DNA from: Ashinkailepas kermadecensis
Taxonomy: Eukaryota; Arthropoda; Thecostraca; Neolepadidae
DNA length: 64,000 nt
Assembly: GCA_034440615.1 (NCBI GenBank)
Contig: JAOTOM010004374.1
Span: 1-64,000, forward strand
Direction: 5' to 3'
The notes under the pieces were generated by a model. It had not been told where the DNA came from. It made no database searches and saw only the letters and a list, made by a program, of their open reading frames with translations. How positions within the stretch are numbered: the stretch's first letter is position 1; each line of letters opens with the position of its first letter. The position numbers and the translations under genes were made by a program. Positions 47,880 to 57,261 of the stretch are shown one piece after another.

Positions 47880-48240
47880 CCATGTGTGGTTGTGTTTCCC
47901 CAGCTGACTTCCTTACCATATGTGCCTCTTGCCCCAGCTGACTTCCCTACCATATGTGGCTCTTGCCCCGGCTTACTTCCGTACCATAGGTGGCTCTGTT
48001 TCCCCGGCTGACTGTTACCATATGTGGTTCTGTTGCCCCGGCTTACCTCCGTAGCGAATGTGGTTCTGTTTCCCGGCTTACTTTCGTATAGTATGTGGTT
48101 ATGTTGCCCCGGCTTACTTCCGTACCGTCTGTGGTTATGTTTCGTCGGCAGACTTCTGTACCATATGTGGTTCTGCTGGCCCAGCTGACTTCCGTACCAT
48201 ATGTGGTACCGTTGCCGTGCCTTTGTTGACTTCCAGTCAG
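47880..48240 (+). repeat. About 36-bp degenerate minisatellite, ten copies
   Basis: GCTGACTTCCGTACCATATG then TGGTTCTGTTGCCCCG, with many substitutions, so older than the other arrays. Confidence 0.9.
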
Positions 48241-49679
48241 CCTGCACCGTGGATGCTACTTGATAGGCCAAGAACGCTACTACATGATATTACTCATGCC
48301 CCTAGATCCATAGTGGGTCAAATGTTGACAAATGTTGGCCCTTCTCGGTCATGCGAGCATGATTGACGTGGTTTTCCGATCTGTGACCACGGGTGTGACC
48401 TCGCTTTTAAAGCTTTAAAACAACGTTTGAAGCCTTCGAGGGGAAATTATGCCCAAAACAAGTACGGATTTAATAACGAACATCCAGGAATTCGAAGCGC
48501 TTAAGTTGACGCCTATCGCACACAAATCAACCGATAATTGCTAATTTAGGCATTTTTGGTTGCTTTGAAAGAGGCCATGACCCATGGCACTACTGTCTTC
48601 ATTGTAATATTGTCTGTCTTTCACCGATCTACGTATTCTCTATGATAAGTCATATCTATCTTGTAGTTGTTCGGTGCGATTTATCCAGTTTCTCCAGCCG
48701 TTCCAGGTACAAGTGATACACAATCAGAACGAACCATGCACTAGTTGCTGGTTATACACTAGTTGCTGGTTATACACTAGTTGCTTCCCGGGTAGTGACA
48801 GATGCTCGCCATGGCTGTGACTGATGGAGCAGCCCGGATATGCATAGGAAGTAACACAGCCGTGCATAGCTCTTGGAAATGATTTTTAACTGGTGGGAAT
48901 TTCACCACAGCACTTTGTCTCAATGGAACGGACACTTTCCAAAGCAGAAAGGCAAGACTAGATTACATTAAAGTGATATTCATCTATTCATCGCAGAAAT
49001 ATTGCTTAGACACATATCTACACTGTTTTCCACACCAAAAGCTTGGCAATAATGGGTACGTTATGAAGACCTGATCCGTGACCCATTGATTACATCATGT
49101 AAGCGGAATATTCGCATGTTGTAAAGGACCCAATTTTTTACTTCGTGTGGTCTGAAATGTCTGACGCGAGTTCAATCATGCAAGATGAGATAATAAAGCA
49201 GAAATAGGTGAACACAAATAAATGGAATGGTGTACGTGCAATGTCATTCATCTGGAATGGAAGTAACTGAGAGTCATGCAATTTTGAGCACGCATAATGT
49301 ACTGCAATCGCAAACTATCTTGATAATCCATGTTGATGGCCTTATTGGTTTCGAGATCATGGGAGAGGCGAATTTCACCCGGTCCCCTCGCTCCACCCTA
49401 GTGACCCCCACTGCGAGTAAGTCTCGAAGGTCATTCACGGTGGGTGTTAATAAAATAGTTCCTACAATGCTTATACGCTCCCTAAAAATCATCAAGCATT
49501 GAAGAACATCAGAACATGTTGACCTGACCTTTCAAATGCAAGCACAAATACCAGTACAATCGTACTGGTAATTGCATATTACAAAATGCAGGAATCCGTA
49601 GGAACCCGCTTGGTTGCCAACATACAAGAATCCGCATTGTTGCCGCCACTCTTGATTTGACAGACCTGGTGTGTTTCAG
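48241..49679. other. Unassigned sequence; may contain UNC5 upstream or leader sequence
   Basis: A triple TAGTTGCTGGTTATACAC repeat lies at 48,738-48,786. Nothing else recognised; no promoter motif can be defended. Confidence 0.4.
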
Positions 49680-49795
49680 GTGTACGCGAACCCGTGGTGC
49701 CATGGTCATACTCGGGCCACTCCTTGGGCTCGCCTGTGTGCTGGCCGTGACCTCAGGTCAAATGCTGGACGACCATCTGGACAGCATGGATGACG
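49680..49795 (+). CDS. UNC5: UNC5 netrin receptor, candidate first coding exon (signal peptide)
   Basis: An ATG at 49,702 in a good start context (GTGCCATGG) opens 31 codons that begin MVILGPLLGLACVLAVTSGQ. This is a short hydrophobic core with small residues before a likely cleavage point, as expected for the signal peptide of a type I membrane receptor. An acidic stretch (DDHLDSMDD) follows. The exon would end at 49,795 with one base left over (phase 1) before GTACGG. The next UNC5 exon begins with two bases completing a codon, so the join is in frame. A pyrimidine-rich TGTGTTTCAG just before 49,680 suggests the 5' leader is itself spliced. An alternative donor (CAG/GTCAAA) after 49,756 is also phase 1. 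Assignment rests on position, phase and signal-peptide character only, because N-termini of this family are not conserved. The donor is weak, so this is a candidate. Confidence 0.45.
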
Positions 49796-49824
49796 GTACG
49801 GCTCGTCCGGGGGCGGGAAGGCAA

Positions 49825-50115
49825 GCAGGCGTCGGTAGCAGGCAGATAGTTGTGGGCAAATATGCATCGGTAGCAGGCGGATAGTTCTCAACAATTATGC
49901 GCATGTAGCAGGCAGGAAGTTGTCGGCAAATAGGCGTTGGTAGCAGTTGTCGGCAAGCAGGCGTCGGCAGCAGGCAGGAAGTTCTCAGGAAATAGGAGCC
50001 GGTAGCAGGCAAACAGTTGTCGGCAAATATGCGTCGGTAGCAGGCAGACAGTTGTCGGGAAATATGCGTCGGTAGCAGGCAGAAAGTTGTCAGAAATCAG
50101 GCGTTGGTAGCTATT
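49825..50115 (+). repeat. About 35-bp minisatellite, eight copies, in intron 1
   Basis: GCGTCGGTAGCAGGCAG(A/G) then (A/C)AGTTGTCGGCAAATA, moderately diverged. Confidence 0.92.
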
Positions 50116-50783
50116 GTGAGGCCTCTTTTTGTGTGGAATTGTCAGCCTTCAGATTGCGTTAAAATTATCCGATTATGCAGTGACCGTGTATTGATTTCTG
50201 AAATGTACACTGTTTATTTATTTCGTTGGACGTGACGCTTTCTCGGCTTTTTAGTTTTCGAGTGTGTTGTAGGTGTGAGGTTGATACTGTGCATTGTTCA
50301 GAATGCAACCAGGTTGAATTGAATAAGATGCAAATGATGCAATTAACACTGCACATTATGCATTTATGTTCCGAACGTCTCACACCGATGTTAGGTTCCC
50401 TGCAAATTATTTCGGTGTGAAGGGCTACGTTCGGTTGGAAAGCTCACCTGGAGAGCTCGTTGGATTTGATTGCTGCGGATTGGATTGCTGCAGGTAATGA
50501 ACAACCCGGAGCACTGAGTTCTGAGCCTTACATTTACTGGAATTGAGGTGCTGGGTATTGGGAACGTGGTTTCAAGCTTGTACTCGAAAAGTGAGAAAAA
50601 ATTGATGGAGGAGACAGAACAGAAAGTAGTGGGTTGCATGTGCCAGAAGAGCTGTGCGACATGGCCGTGTGAGCAGCACTTCCTAACCAAACCAAACATA
50701 CCCATATGCCCTGCTGGGAGCACTCTTCACACATCCATAGACTGTTCATAAGCAAGCTATGATGCCTGCTCAGGTATCATCAC

Positions 50784-50884
50784 AGTGGACTTCACCACCC
50801 ACCTAAGTGTGTACTCCCGCCATCCCAGTGGACTTCACCACCCACCTAAGTGTGTACTCCCGCCATCCCAGTGGACTTCATCGC
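50784..50884 (+). repeat. 47-bp repeat, interrupted by hAT insertion
   Basis: CAGTGGACTTCACCACCCAC then CTAAGTGTGTACTCCCGCC, two full copies. The third is split by the transposon and resumes at 51,873. Confidence 0.92.
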
Positions 50885-51872
50885 CACTGGCGGATCCAGG
50901 GGGGGGGGCATTCTGGCCATGGCCCCCCCAAGCGCTTCAAATGGGGGGGGGGCATAGTGTCTTTTGGCCCCCAAACCAACAAAGGTAAACTTAATTAAAA
51001 TGCAGTAACCATTGCTGAGGTTAAAAAATAGCGTTCCGGGTGAAATAATCTCCAATTTTAAAGGTATTTTGTTATAATTGTTTGGAAGCACAATATGGTA
51101 GGATATTAGATTCTGACACATCGAGGGTTCTATGCTGTTGAAGTTCTGCTTACAGCAAGAGATGACGAAAAATCAGCAGTTTCATTATTCCTTCGTCAGA
51201 TAGGTTCATGAAGTTTGTTTAGCCAGTAACGTGCAAGCGGACCCAGTGAGCCAGATTTCGAAGGCGGAATTTGAACAGGATGTTTTGTGCGAGTGACCAG
51301 TTGAGCTCAGTTGAGCAGCATGTTTCGTATGTTGGTGTTGGGGTTGCTAAGATGAAGAGACAGGCTACATTGACTGATTTTTTTCAAGAAGAATAGCAAG
51401 AGGAGGTACACTGGCGGATCCAGATTCTGACACACATCGAAGGTTCCATGCTGCTCAAGTTCTGCTTGCAGCAAGAGTTGACAAAATCGGATCCGCCAGT
51501 GTGTATACGTGCACGAACGTTGACGTGGTACAAGACGTTGAACGTGAACGTGAACTTTTGGTAAACAAGAACAAAAATCCGGTAACATAGAAACGGTGGA
51601 GGTAGGCGGGGCCCCTACACAGGCAATTATGTTGTCAATTTGTATTTTATTTTAATTTTGTTAATTTTGTTTTAATGGGCCCCTTTGCCAAATAGTGGTC
51701 GAAATCCGGTGCTTTAACCAAAAATAGTGGGAGAATAGGCACCCTCCAAATCCGTTCGACCCCTCCCCTGACGCAATTCCTACGTACGCCACTGGGGGAG
51801 GGGGAGGGGAGGGGCTGACGCCGAAAACCGAAAGTTGCCCCCCCCCAAACCGGTGGGCTAGATCCGCCAGTG
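50885..51872. mobile_element. Non-autonomous hAT-type transposon with 8-bp target duplication
   Basis: Ends CACTGGCGGATCCAG and CTAGATCCGCCAGTG are inverted repeats. TTCATCGC flanks both sides (50,877-50,884 and 51,873-51,880), and the joined flanks restore the third copy of the 47-bp host repeat. An 8-bp duplication and this type of terminus are hAT features. At 51,352 the codons for MKRQATLTDFFQEE, resembling the start of some hAT transposases, run into a stop after 14 residues. A second terminus, CCTACGTACGCCACTGG near 51,780, belongs to another hAT-like end. Inactive. Confidence 0.88.
51413..51504. mobile_element. Miniature hAT derivative nested in the larger element
   Basis: CACTGGCGGATCC at the left and GGATCCGCCAGTG at the right enclose about 65 bp (GATTCTGACACACATCGAAG, then GTTCTGCTTGCAGCAAGAG). 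That core is also found in the host element at 51,112-51,175, so this is an internally deleted relative. Confidence 0.85.
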
Positions 51873-52050
51873 TTCATCGCCCACCTAAATGTGTTATTGC
51901 ACTTATTGCAGGTCCAATGATACAATAATTGGCTTGATGACAGGCTTATTTCAATTCATATTTTGGGAATTAACGAAGCCTTCGAAGACGATGTGAATTT
52001 CATATATGGGAAATTCATTTTTTTCTGTTGAATTCAGGTGATATTCAGGT

Positions 52051-52122
52051 GAAAGGCACCGGGAATCGAACCCGGGCCTCACGGGCGAGAGCCGTGTAAC
52101 CTAGCCACTATACCATACGGGA
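52051..52122 (-). pseudogene. tRNA-Glu-like copy 1, broken acceptor stem
   Basis: D, anticodon (loop CTCTCGC, anticodon CTC) and T arms are preserved. The 3' strand of the acceptor stem (GCCTTTC on the minus strand) does not pair with the 5' TCCCGTA, so this is probably a pseudogene. Confidence 0.7.
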
Positions 52123-52205
52123 GACGACCCTCGCCTCTAATGCTGCATTTATGGACTTCCTTCACTTTCCTGGGATGAAGAAGACTGCGTTGTGTCAGTA
52201 ACTTC

Positions 52206-52218
52206 AAAAACGGCAAAA
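52206..52218 (-). terminator. Pol III terminator of the intact tRNA-Glu
   Basis: On the minus strand TTTT begins 4 nt after the discriminator base and a second run of five T follows; oligo-T of four or more is the usual Pol III stop. Confidence 0.65.
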
Positions 52219-52221
52219 GTA

Positions 52222-52293
52222 TTCCCGCACCGGGAATCGAACCCGGGCCTCACGGGTGAGAGCCGTGTATCCTAACCACTAGACCATGCGGGA
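52222..52293 (-). tRNA. tRNA-Glu (anticodon CTC)
   Basis: The complement folds as a complete 72-nt tRNA. The acceptor stem TCCCGCA pairs perfectly with TGCGGGA and is followed by discriminator A. The D arm contains TAGTGGTTA (box A region), the anticodon stem CACGG/CCGTG encloses the loop CTCTCAC (anticodon CTC), and the T arm GGGTTCGATTCCC is box B. It decodes GAG. T runs just after the 3' end can serve as Pol III terminators. It is the second of five units about 170 bp apart, and the only one in which I can pair every stem. It lies antisense in UNC5 intron 1, so UNC5 transcription would run against it. Confidence 0.9.
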
Positions 52294-52399
52294 GATGGGG
52301 TGGTCGCTAACGCAGTATTTATGGACTTCTTTCACTAAACTACTTTCCTGGGATGAAGAAGGCTGCGTTGTTTCAGTAACGTCAAAAACGGCCAAAAGC

Positions 52400-52471
52400 T
52401 TCATGCACCGGGAATCGAACCCGGGCCTCACGGGTGAGAGCCGTGTATCCTAACCACTAGACAATGCCGGA
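52400..52471 (-). pseudogene. tRNA-Glu-like copy 3, mispaired acceptor stem
   Basis: The body matches the intact copy, but the 5' arm TCCGGCA faces TGCATGA with mismatches at central pairs. Function is doubtful. Confidence 0.65.
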
Positions 52472-52578
52472 GATGACCCTCGGCGGTAATGCTGTATTTA
52501 TGGCCTTTCCTCAGTTAGCTACTCTCCTGGATGAAGAAGGCTGCGTTGTGTCAGTAACTTCAAAAACGGCAAAAGCCT

Positions 52579-52706
52579 TCCCGCACCGGGAATCGAACCC
52601 GGGCCTCACGGGTGAGAGCCGTGTTATCATGCGAGACGAGCATGCCGCTAATTTATTCTTAATTTGAAAAGTTTTAAAAAAAAAAACACCACTAGACCAT
52701 GCGGGA
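52579..52706 (-). pseudogene. tRNA-Glu copy 4, split by an A-rich insertion
   Basis: The T arm and most of the anticodon arm (about 52,579-52,627) and the 5' third (about 52,688-52,706) match the intact tRNA. They are separated by about 60 bp of foreign sequence that includes a run of 11 A. The break is in the D-to-anticodon region, not at the canonical intron position after the anticodon, so this is a disruption, not an intron. Confidence 0.7.
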
Positions 52707-52813
52707 GATGGGCATGGTCGCTAACGCAGTATTTATGGACTTCCTTCACTAAACTACTTTCCTGGGATGAAGAGGGCTGTGTTGTTTCAGTAACGTCAAA
52801 AACGGCAAAGGAC

Positions 52814-52890
52814 TTCCCGCACCGGAAAAAAAAAACCGGCCCTCGGGGGGAAAACGTATAATAAAAATGACCATGGGGATGGGGTCACTA
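52814..52890 (-). pseudogene. tRNA-Glu copy 5, heavily degraded
   Basis: Only the outline survives: CTTCCCGCACCGG, then a homopolymer A run, CCGGCCCTCGGGGGG, A runs, and GACCATGGGGATGGGG. The flanking spacer is intact. The homopolymer-rich look suggests either decay or unpolished long-read sequence. Confidence 0.5.
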
Positions 52891-53055
52891 ACACAGTATT
52901 TATGGACTTCCTTCATTAAACTACTTTCCTGGGATGAAGAGGGCTGTGTATGTCGTGTACGAACTGCCGCACTACAGCAACTAAGACGAAGAAGACTTGT
53001 TGTGTATGAACTGCACTACTGCGCCAAACGTCCACACCGCCGCGCGCGTCCGCAG

Positions 53056-53412
53056 ACTACCTCCTCCTGCCGGACACCCTGCCGACCGGAGCCAGCCTGG
53101 GCCCGTCTGCGCCCGTGTTCCTGGAGGTGCCGGCAGCCGCCTACGTGCTGCGCAGCCGGCCGGCCACGCTGGCGTGCCGCGCCGCGCACGCGCTGCACCT
53201 CTACTTCCGCTGCAACGGCGAGCTGGTGCGCGCCATGGAGCACTCGCGCGCCGACTACGTCGACCCGCAGACGGCCATCCGCCAGCTGGAGGCCAAGCTG
53301 GACGTGCAGCTGCGCGACGTCGAGGAGTACTTCGGCGACTACAGCTGCGTGTGCGTGGCGTGGAGCAGCCGCGGCGAGAAGACCAGTCTCGGCGTCAGGG
53401 TCACCGCCGCCT
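53056..53412 (+). CDS. UNC5: UNC5 netrin receptor, exon with first immunoglobulin domain
   Basis: The reading frame gives VFLEVPAAAYVLRSRPATL, then an Ig domain with the four cysteines typical of UNC5 Ig1 (CRA, RCNGEL, and SCVC within GDYSCVCVAWSS). The VDPQTAIRQLE segment and the CVAWSS strand are hallmarks of UNC5 family ectodomains, which bind netrin at the cell surface and mediate axon repulsion. The 3' splice site is CGTCCGCAG ending at 53,055 and the exon starts inside a codon. The 5' splice site is GTGAGT at 53,413, leaving one T (phase 1) that joins the AC of the exon at 62,995 to give tyrosine, as in the family's AYLRK junction. The exon is very GC-rich at third positions, unlike the surrounding DNA. 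It lies 3.3 kb downstream of the candidate signal exon. A second in-frame donor lies at 53,539. The family call is secure; the exact 5' boundary is inferred. Confidence 0.9.
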
Positions 53413-53640
53413 GTGAGTACCCGCCGCCCGCCGGGGCGGACCATGACAAGGCAGCGGTGACCTCGCTGAAGGTCGTCGTGACCTTCTGTCATGGCCAGCC
53501 CCAGTGTCAGGGTCTGTGTCAGGGTATGTGTCAGGCCTGTGAGTACCTGCCGCCTGCCGGGGCGGACCATAGGAAGGCTGCGATGATGATGGTCGCCGTG
53601 ACCTTCTGGTATGGTTACAGCTCTCGAGGTTCTCAAGAGC
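53407..53640 (+). repeat. 126-bp duplication containing the UNC5 exon 2 donor
   Basis: The segment starting GCCTGTGAGTACC at the exon end recurs 126 bp downstream with the same donor, followed by matching sequence (CCGCC-type run, GGGGCGGACCAT, then GACCTTCTG). The interval has no stop in the UNC5 frame, so the second donor at 53,539 would add 42 residues. Confidence 0.85.
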
Positions 53641-54375
53641 TACTTCGCCGTCCTCAGGGCTTTGACACGAACTTACCAGTCCATGTCAAAGCCGTGAGGA
53701 CCTTTTTGCAGATTGCTGCATCATGTCTTGACGAAGACTTTTCCACTCTGAGGTTGAACATCCTTGGGCAAGGTCATCGTGATCTATGCCACGCTGACCT
53801 GGGGAGGGCTGACCTGACGTGGACTGTTTACCGTTGAGCTACGCGCCTGAACGGAGGAATATGTATTGTCCATAGTATCTCTACAGCCGGGCTGCTGATC
53901 TAATGATATGAAGAAACGTTTTGGAATGACTCGGATATGACAAAACCTCATCCATAAAAAACACATTCTGTCCATTGGAACAAAAAGTTGTTGGAACAGT
54001 TTCGTTGTAGTGTAGTAACGCATGCCAATAACATTGTAAAATGCTATTGTGCTTGTCCGAATGGCGAAAGATTCTGGCCCACTCTCGGCCGGAAACGGGT
54101 CTGAGTCGCTAGGTCAGAACCACCCATCTCTGAGAATATTCTCCGTGGACACACGTCACCAGGAAGTCTCCAACAAACATTGCTTGGTGGTGATGCAGTC
54201 AAGAAGCAATCCTGAGCCTTCAGCTTCCCACTCGGATCGTGACGAACTTCACAAAAAACGAACCGCTACAGGTTGGCGGCTGTGTTTTTCCGTTTTGCTC
54301 ACGAAATATCCAACGCTTAGCTCAGTAGCTTCGGTGGCACCGCAGACACGAGCTCGGTAGAGACGACATCCGACG

Positions 54376-54475
54376 ACACACGCATACATACGTATACATA
54401 CGACATCCGACGACATACGCATACATACGTATACATACGACATCCGACGACATGCGTATATACGACACGTATATA
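54376..54475 (+). repeat. About 40-bp repeat, 2.5 copies
   Basis: CGACATCCGACGACA(T/C) then GCATACATACGTATACATA. Confidence 0.85.
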
Positions 54476-54627
54476 CGAGTTCAGGTGGGAACAGCAAGAT
54501 GGTGCCACGGCTCTTGGACTGGCGGCACGCGTCTGACAGTCAGCCAGCCGGCAGACCATCGGCCCGGCTTCGACGGGAGACAGTCTGCCGGCCAAGCACG
54601 CCGGCAAACTGTTTCCCGTCGACGCCG

Positions 54628-55372
54628 ACGACGCGTCTGATCCCCGTCCGACGCGTCTCATCTCCGTCCGACGCGTCTGATCCCCGTCCGACGCGTCTGA
54701 TCCCCGTCCGACGCGTCTGATCCCCGTCCGACGCGTCTGATCCCCGTCCGACGCGTCTGATCCCCGTCCGACGCGTCTCATCCCCGTCCGACGCGTCTGA
54801 TCCCCGTCCGACGCGTCTGATCCCCGTCCGACGCGTCTGATCCCCGTCCGACGCGTCTGATCCCCGTCCGACGCGTCTGATCCCCGTCCGACGCGCCTGA
54901 TCCCCGTCCGACGCGTCTGATCCCCGTCCGACGCGTCTGATCCCCGTCCGACGCGTCTGATCCCCGTCCGACGCGTCTCATCCCCGTCCGACGCGTCTGA
55001 TCCCCGTCCGACGCGTCTGATCCCCGTCCGACGCGTCTCATCCCCGTCCGACGCGTCCCATCCCCGTACGACGCGCCTGATCCCCGTCCGACGCGCCTGA
55101 TCCCCGTCCGACGCGTCTGATCCCCGTCCGACGCGTCTGATCCCCGTCCGACGCGTCTCATCTCCGTCCGACGCGTCTGATCGCCGACGACGCGTCTCAT
55201 CCCCGTCCGACGCGTCTGATCCCCGTCCGACGCGTCTGATCCCCGTCCGACGCGTCTGATCCCCGTCCGACGCGTCTGATCCCCGTCCGACGCGTCTGAT
55301 CCCCGTCCGACGCGTCTGATCCCCGTCCGACGCGTCTGATCCCCGTCCGACGCGTCTGATCCCCGTCCGCAC
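54628..55372 (+). repeat. 20-bp minisatellite, about 37 copies
   Basis: Unit GACGCGTCTGATCCCCGTCC, with rare CTCAT, GCGCC and TCTCC variants. The near-identity of copies implies recent expansion or gene conversion. Open minus-strand frames (351 and 235 codons) are artefacts. Confidence 0.98.
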
Positions 55373-55505
55373 ATGGTCCGAACGTGCAGCGTTCTATCCC
55401 GACTTGCTCGCGGGCGGTTACACAACAGGACGGCGCAGTTCATCCCGGCCCCGTCATGCGGACCGAAGCGCACGCTCGCATCCACTTAGCGACCCCGAAC
55501 GGGCC

Positions 55506-55557
55506 TTGAGTGCTTTTACGACGCGTTCGACTGTTGGGCCATATAGCGACGCGATGC
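55506..55557 (-). mobile_element. SINE family 1 tail fragment
   Basis: TTTTACGACGCGTTCGACTG and GCCATATAGCGACGC match the family tail in minus orientation. Confidence 0.6.
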
Positions 55558-55629
55558 TTAGCCGTCCCAGTAGACAGGACTGGAGGCTGGGATCCCAGTT
55601 CTTCGACAGCACCGGCATGGCGCACGTCC

Positions 55630-55930
55630 ACTCCCGGCCACGTCACCAACACCATGGTGACGTCATCAACACAGTGGTGACGTCATCAACGCCACGGTCA
55701 CGTCACGCGCCCTCCGCCACTCACTTGCCGGTCACGTCGCCAACAACATGGTGACGTCATGAACACAGTGGTGACGTCACCAACGTCATGGTGACGCGTG
55801 TCATCTGCCACCCACTTGCCGGTCACGTCATCAACACAGTGGTTAGTTAGTTATTTGAGTTTTAGGGCGCCTCGTATCAACACAGTGGTGACGTCACCAA
55901 CACCATGGTGACGTCACCAACGCCACGGTG
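55630..55930 (+). repeat. About 25-bp repeat rich in TGACGTCA
   Basis: CACCAACACCATGGTGACGTC alternatives with CATCAACACAGTGGTGACGT. TGACGTCA or TGACGTCACC recurs at least six times. The array is interrupted at about 55,842-55,876 by a short insertion. Confidence 0.9.
55842..55876 (-). mobile_element. Short SINE-like 3' end inserted in the array
   Basis: TTAGTTAGTTATTTGAGTTT and TAGGGCGCC are the reverse complement of the element end at 10,172-10,206. ATCAACACAGTGG lies on both sides, as a target duplication would, though the array itself also repeats this string. Confidence 0.5.
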
Positions 55931-56329
55931 ACGCGACGTTCCCCCTGTCATTCCATCGACTTTGTTCTGTATCCGCTGTGTTCTGTTCTGTTCCGCGGCG
56001 CGGGAGCACGGCGGACGACGTGGCAGGAGTGCGGCGAAAAAGCCGCAGTTGTGACGTGTCGCGTGACAAAGTAGCCACGCGCACAATGGCGCTTCTGCCG
56101 TCGCGGCGGAGACGAGCCGACGGCGGCACACAGCAGCTGACGTCCGGTGCGTGTGAATGTGAAGTGGGCCCGGTTCGCGTCGCCTTTGGTGCAGGATAGA
56201 CGTGTAGCCATCACAGACTCTAGGCCGATACATCTGGAGACGTGTGTGGGCATCCCTCCCTGGGACCCAGCCAAGCGTGCTGTAAATACGCTGTGTCCTG
56301 GTTACTGCATTCGCTAATAATAAGGCACT

Positions 56330-56760
56330 GCAATGTAAGGTAGCATAAGGAAAGGTAAGGTAAGGTAAGATAAGGTAATGGAAGGTAATGTAATGTAAGG
56401 TAATGTATATTAGGTATATTAGGTAAGGTAATATAAGGTCCAGTAAAGTATGTAGGATATGGTAATGTAATGTAAGGTAATGTAAGGCAATGTAGGGTAA
56501 TATAAGGTAAGGTAAGGTAAGGTGAGATGAGGTAAGTTGAGTTAAGATAAGGTAAGGTAGGGTATGGTAAGATGAAGTAAGGTAAAGGAAGGTGAATTCA
56601 GGGGAGATGAGGTAAGTTAAGGTAAGATAAGGTAAGGTAGGGTATGGGAAGGTGAAGTAAGGTGAAGGAAGGTAAAGTAAGGTAAGGTAAAGTAAGATAA
56701 GGTGAGGTGACGTAAGGTAAGGTAAGGAAAGATAAGGTAAGGTAAGGTTGGGTAAAGTAA
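56330..56760 (+). repeat. (GGTAA)n / (GGTAAGATAA)n simple repeat
   Basis: Pentamer GGTAA with G-A and A-T variants over about 430 bp. Confidence 0.95.
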
Positions 56761-57261
56761 TACTACATAATTGGTATCGATGATGGAGGGTAGCATTGCC
56801 CGAAAATGAATGACCACTTACACATAATATTCGAAGTCGACGGTGAATAGTAGGTCGTACACATGTGCCTCCCTAGTAGAAAACTGTACAATGGATATGT
56901 ACTTTGGTGGTATGCTTCATGTGGAAATGCCATCATTACGGTTGCATAAAATCATTACGGTTACCCTCTCATATCGTTGCATGGGAACTTTCAGGTTTAC
57001 TTAGCAACGTGAGGGGTTCTTTAAATTTGCATAGAAACAGCATTCTAAGAGCGCTTAAGTTGCCCACCTCCCTCCCTCTCCCCACAAAAAGAAGCAAACA
57101 ACTGTGGCCGTGCTGCGTCTTGCGGCCAGAACACCTCTGGTTCGGATCACTCTAACCGCTTCCATTTTTGGCGCGTCCGCGCCTTTCGTGGCGGTGGAAT
57201 GGCAGCTCCGTCGCGCCTCCCCCTACCCCCCATGTACGGTATATGTCGCTATCAGACTGGC

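Larger units (their letters stand above)
52051..52960 (-). repeat. Tandem cluster of five tRNA-Glu units with shared spacers
   Basis: Each unit of about 170 bp joins a tRNA-Glu to a spacer containing GTATTTATGGACTTC, CTTTCCTGGGATGAAGA and CAAAAACGGC. The spacers stay similar even where the tRNA has decayed, showing duplication of whole units rather than separate retroposition. Confidence 0.85.
49796..53055 (+). other. UNC5 intron 1 (candidate)
   Basis: This stretch between the candidate signal exon and the Ig1 exon is filled with a 35-bp minisatellite, unassigned AT-rich sequence (50,116-50,780), a 47-bp repeat broken by a hAT element, and an antisense tRNA-Glu cluster that ends about 120 bp before the Ig1 exon. 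It depends on the exon 1 call. Confidence 0.4.

Noticed and set aside
52627..52690. tRNA intron in copy 4
   Set aside because: tRNA introns interrupt one base after the anticodon; this break lies in the D-to-anticodon region and has an A run.
52464..52861. Small + frames containing FPHRESNPGLTGESRV
   Set aside because: Antisense translation of the tRNA-Glu T arm and anticodon arm plus spacer.
54317..55372. 351-codon minus-strand frame of RRTGIRRVGRGSDASDGD repeats
   Set aside because: 20-bp array; no unique sequence supports a protein.
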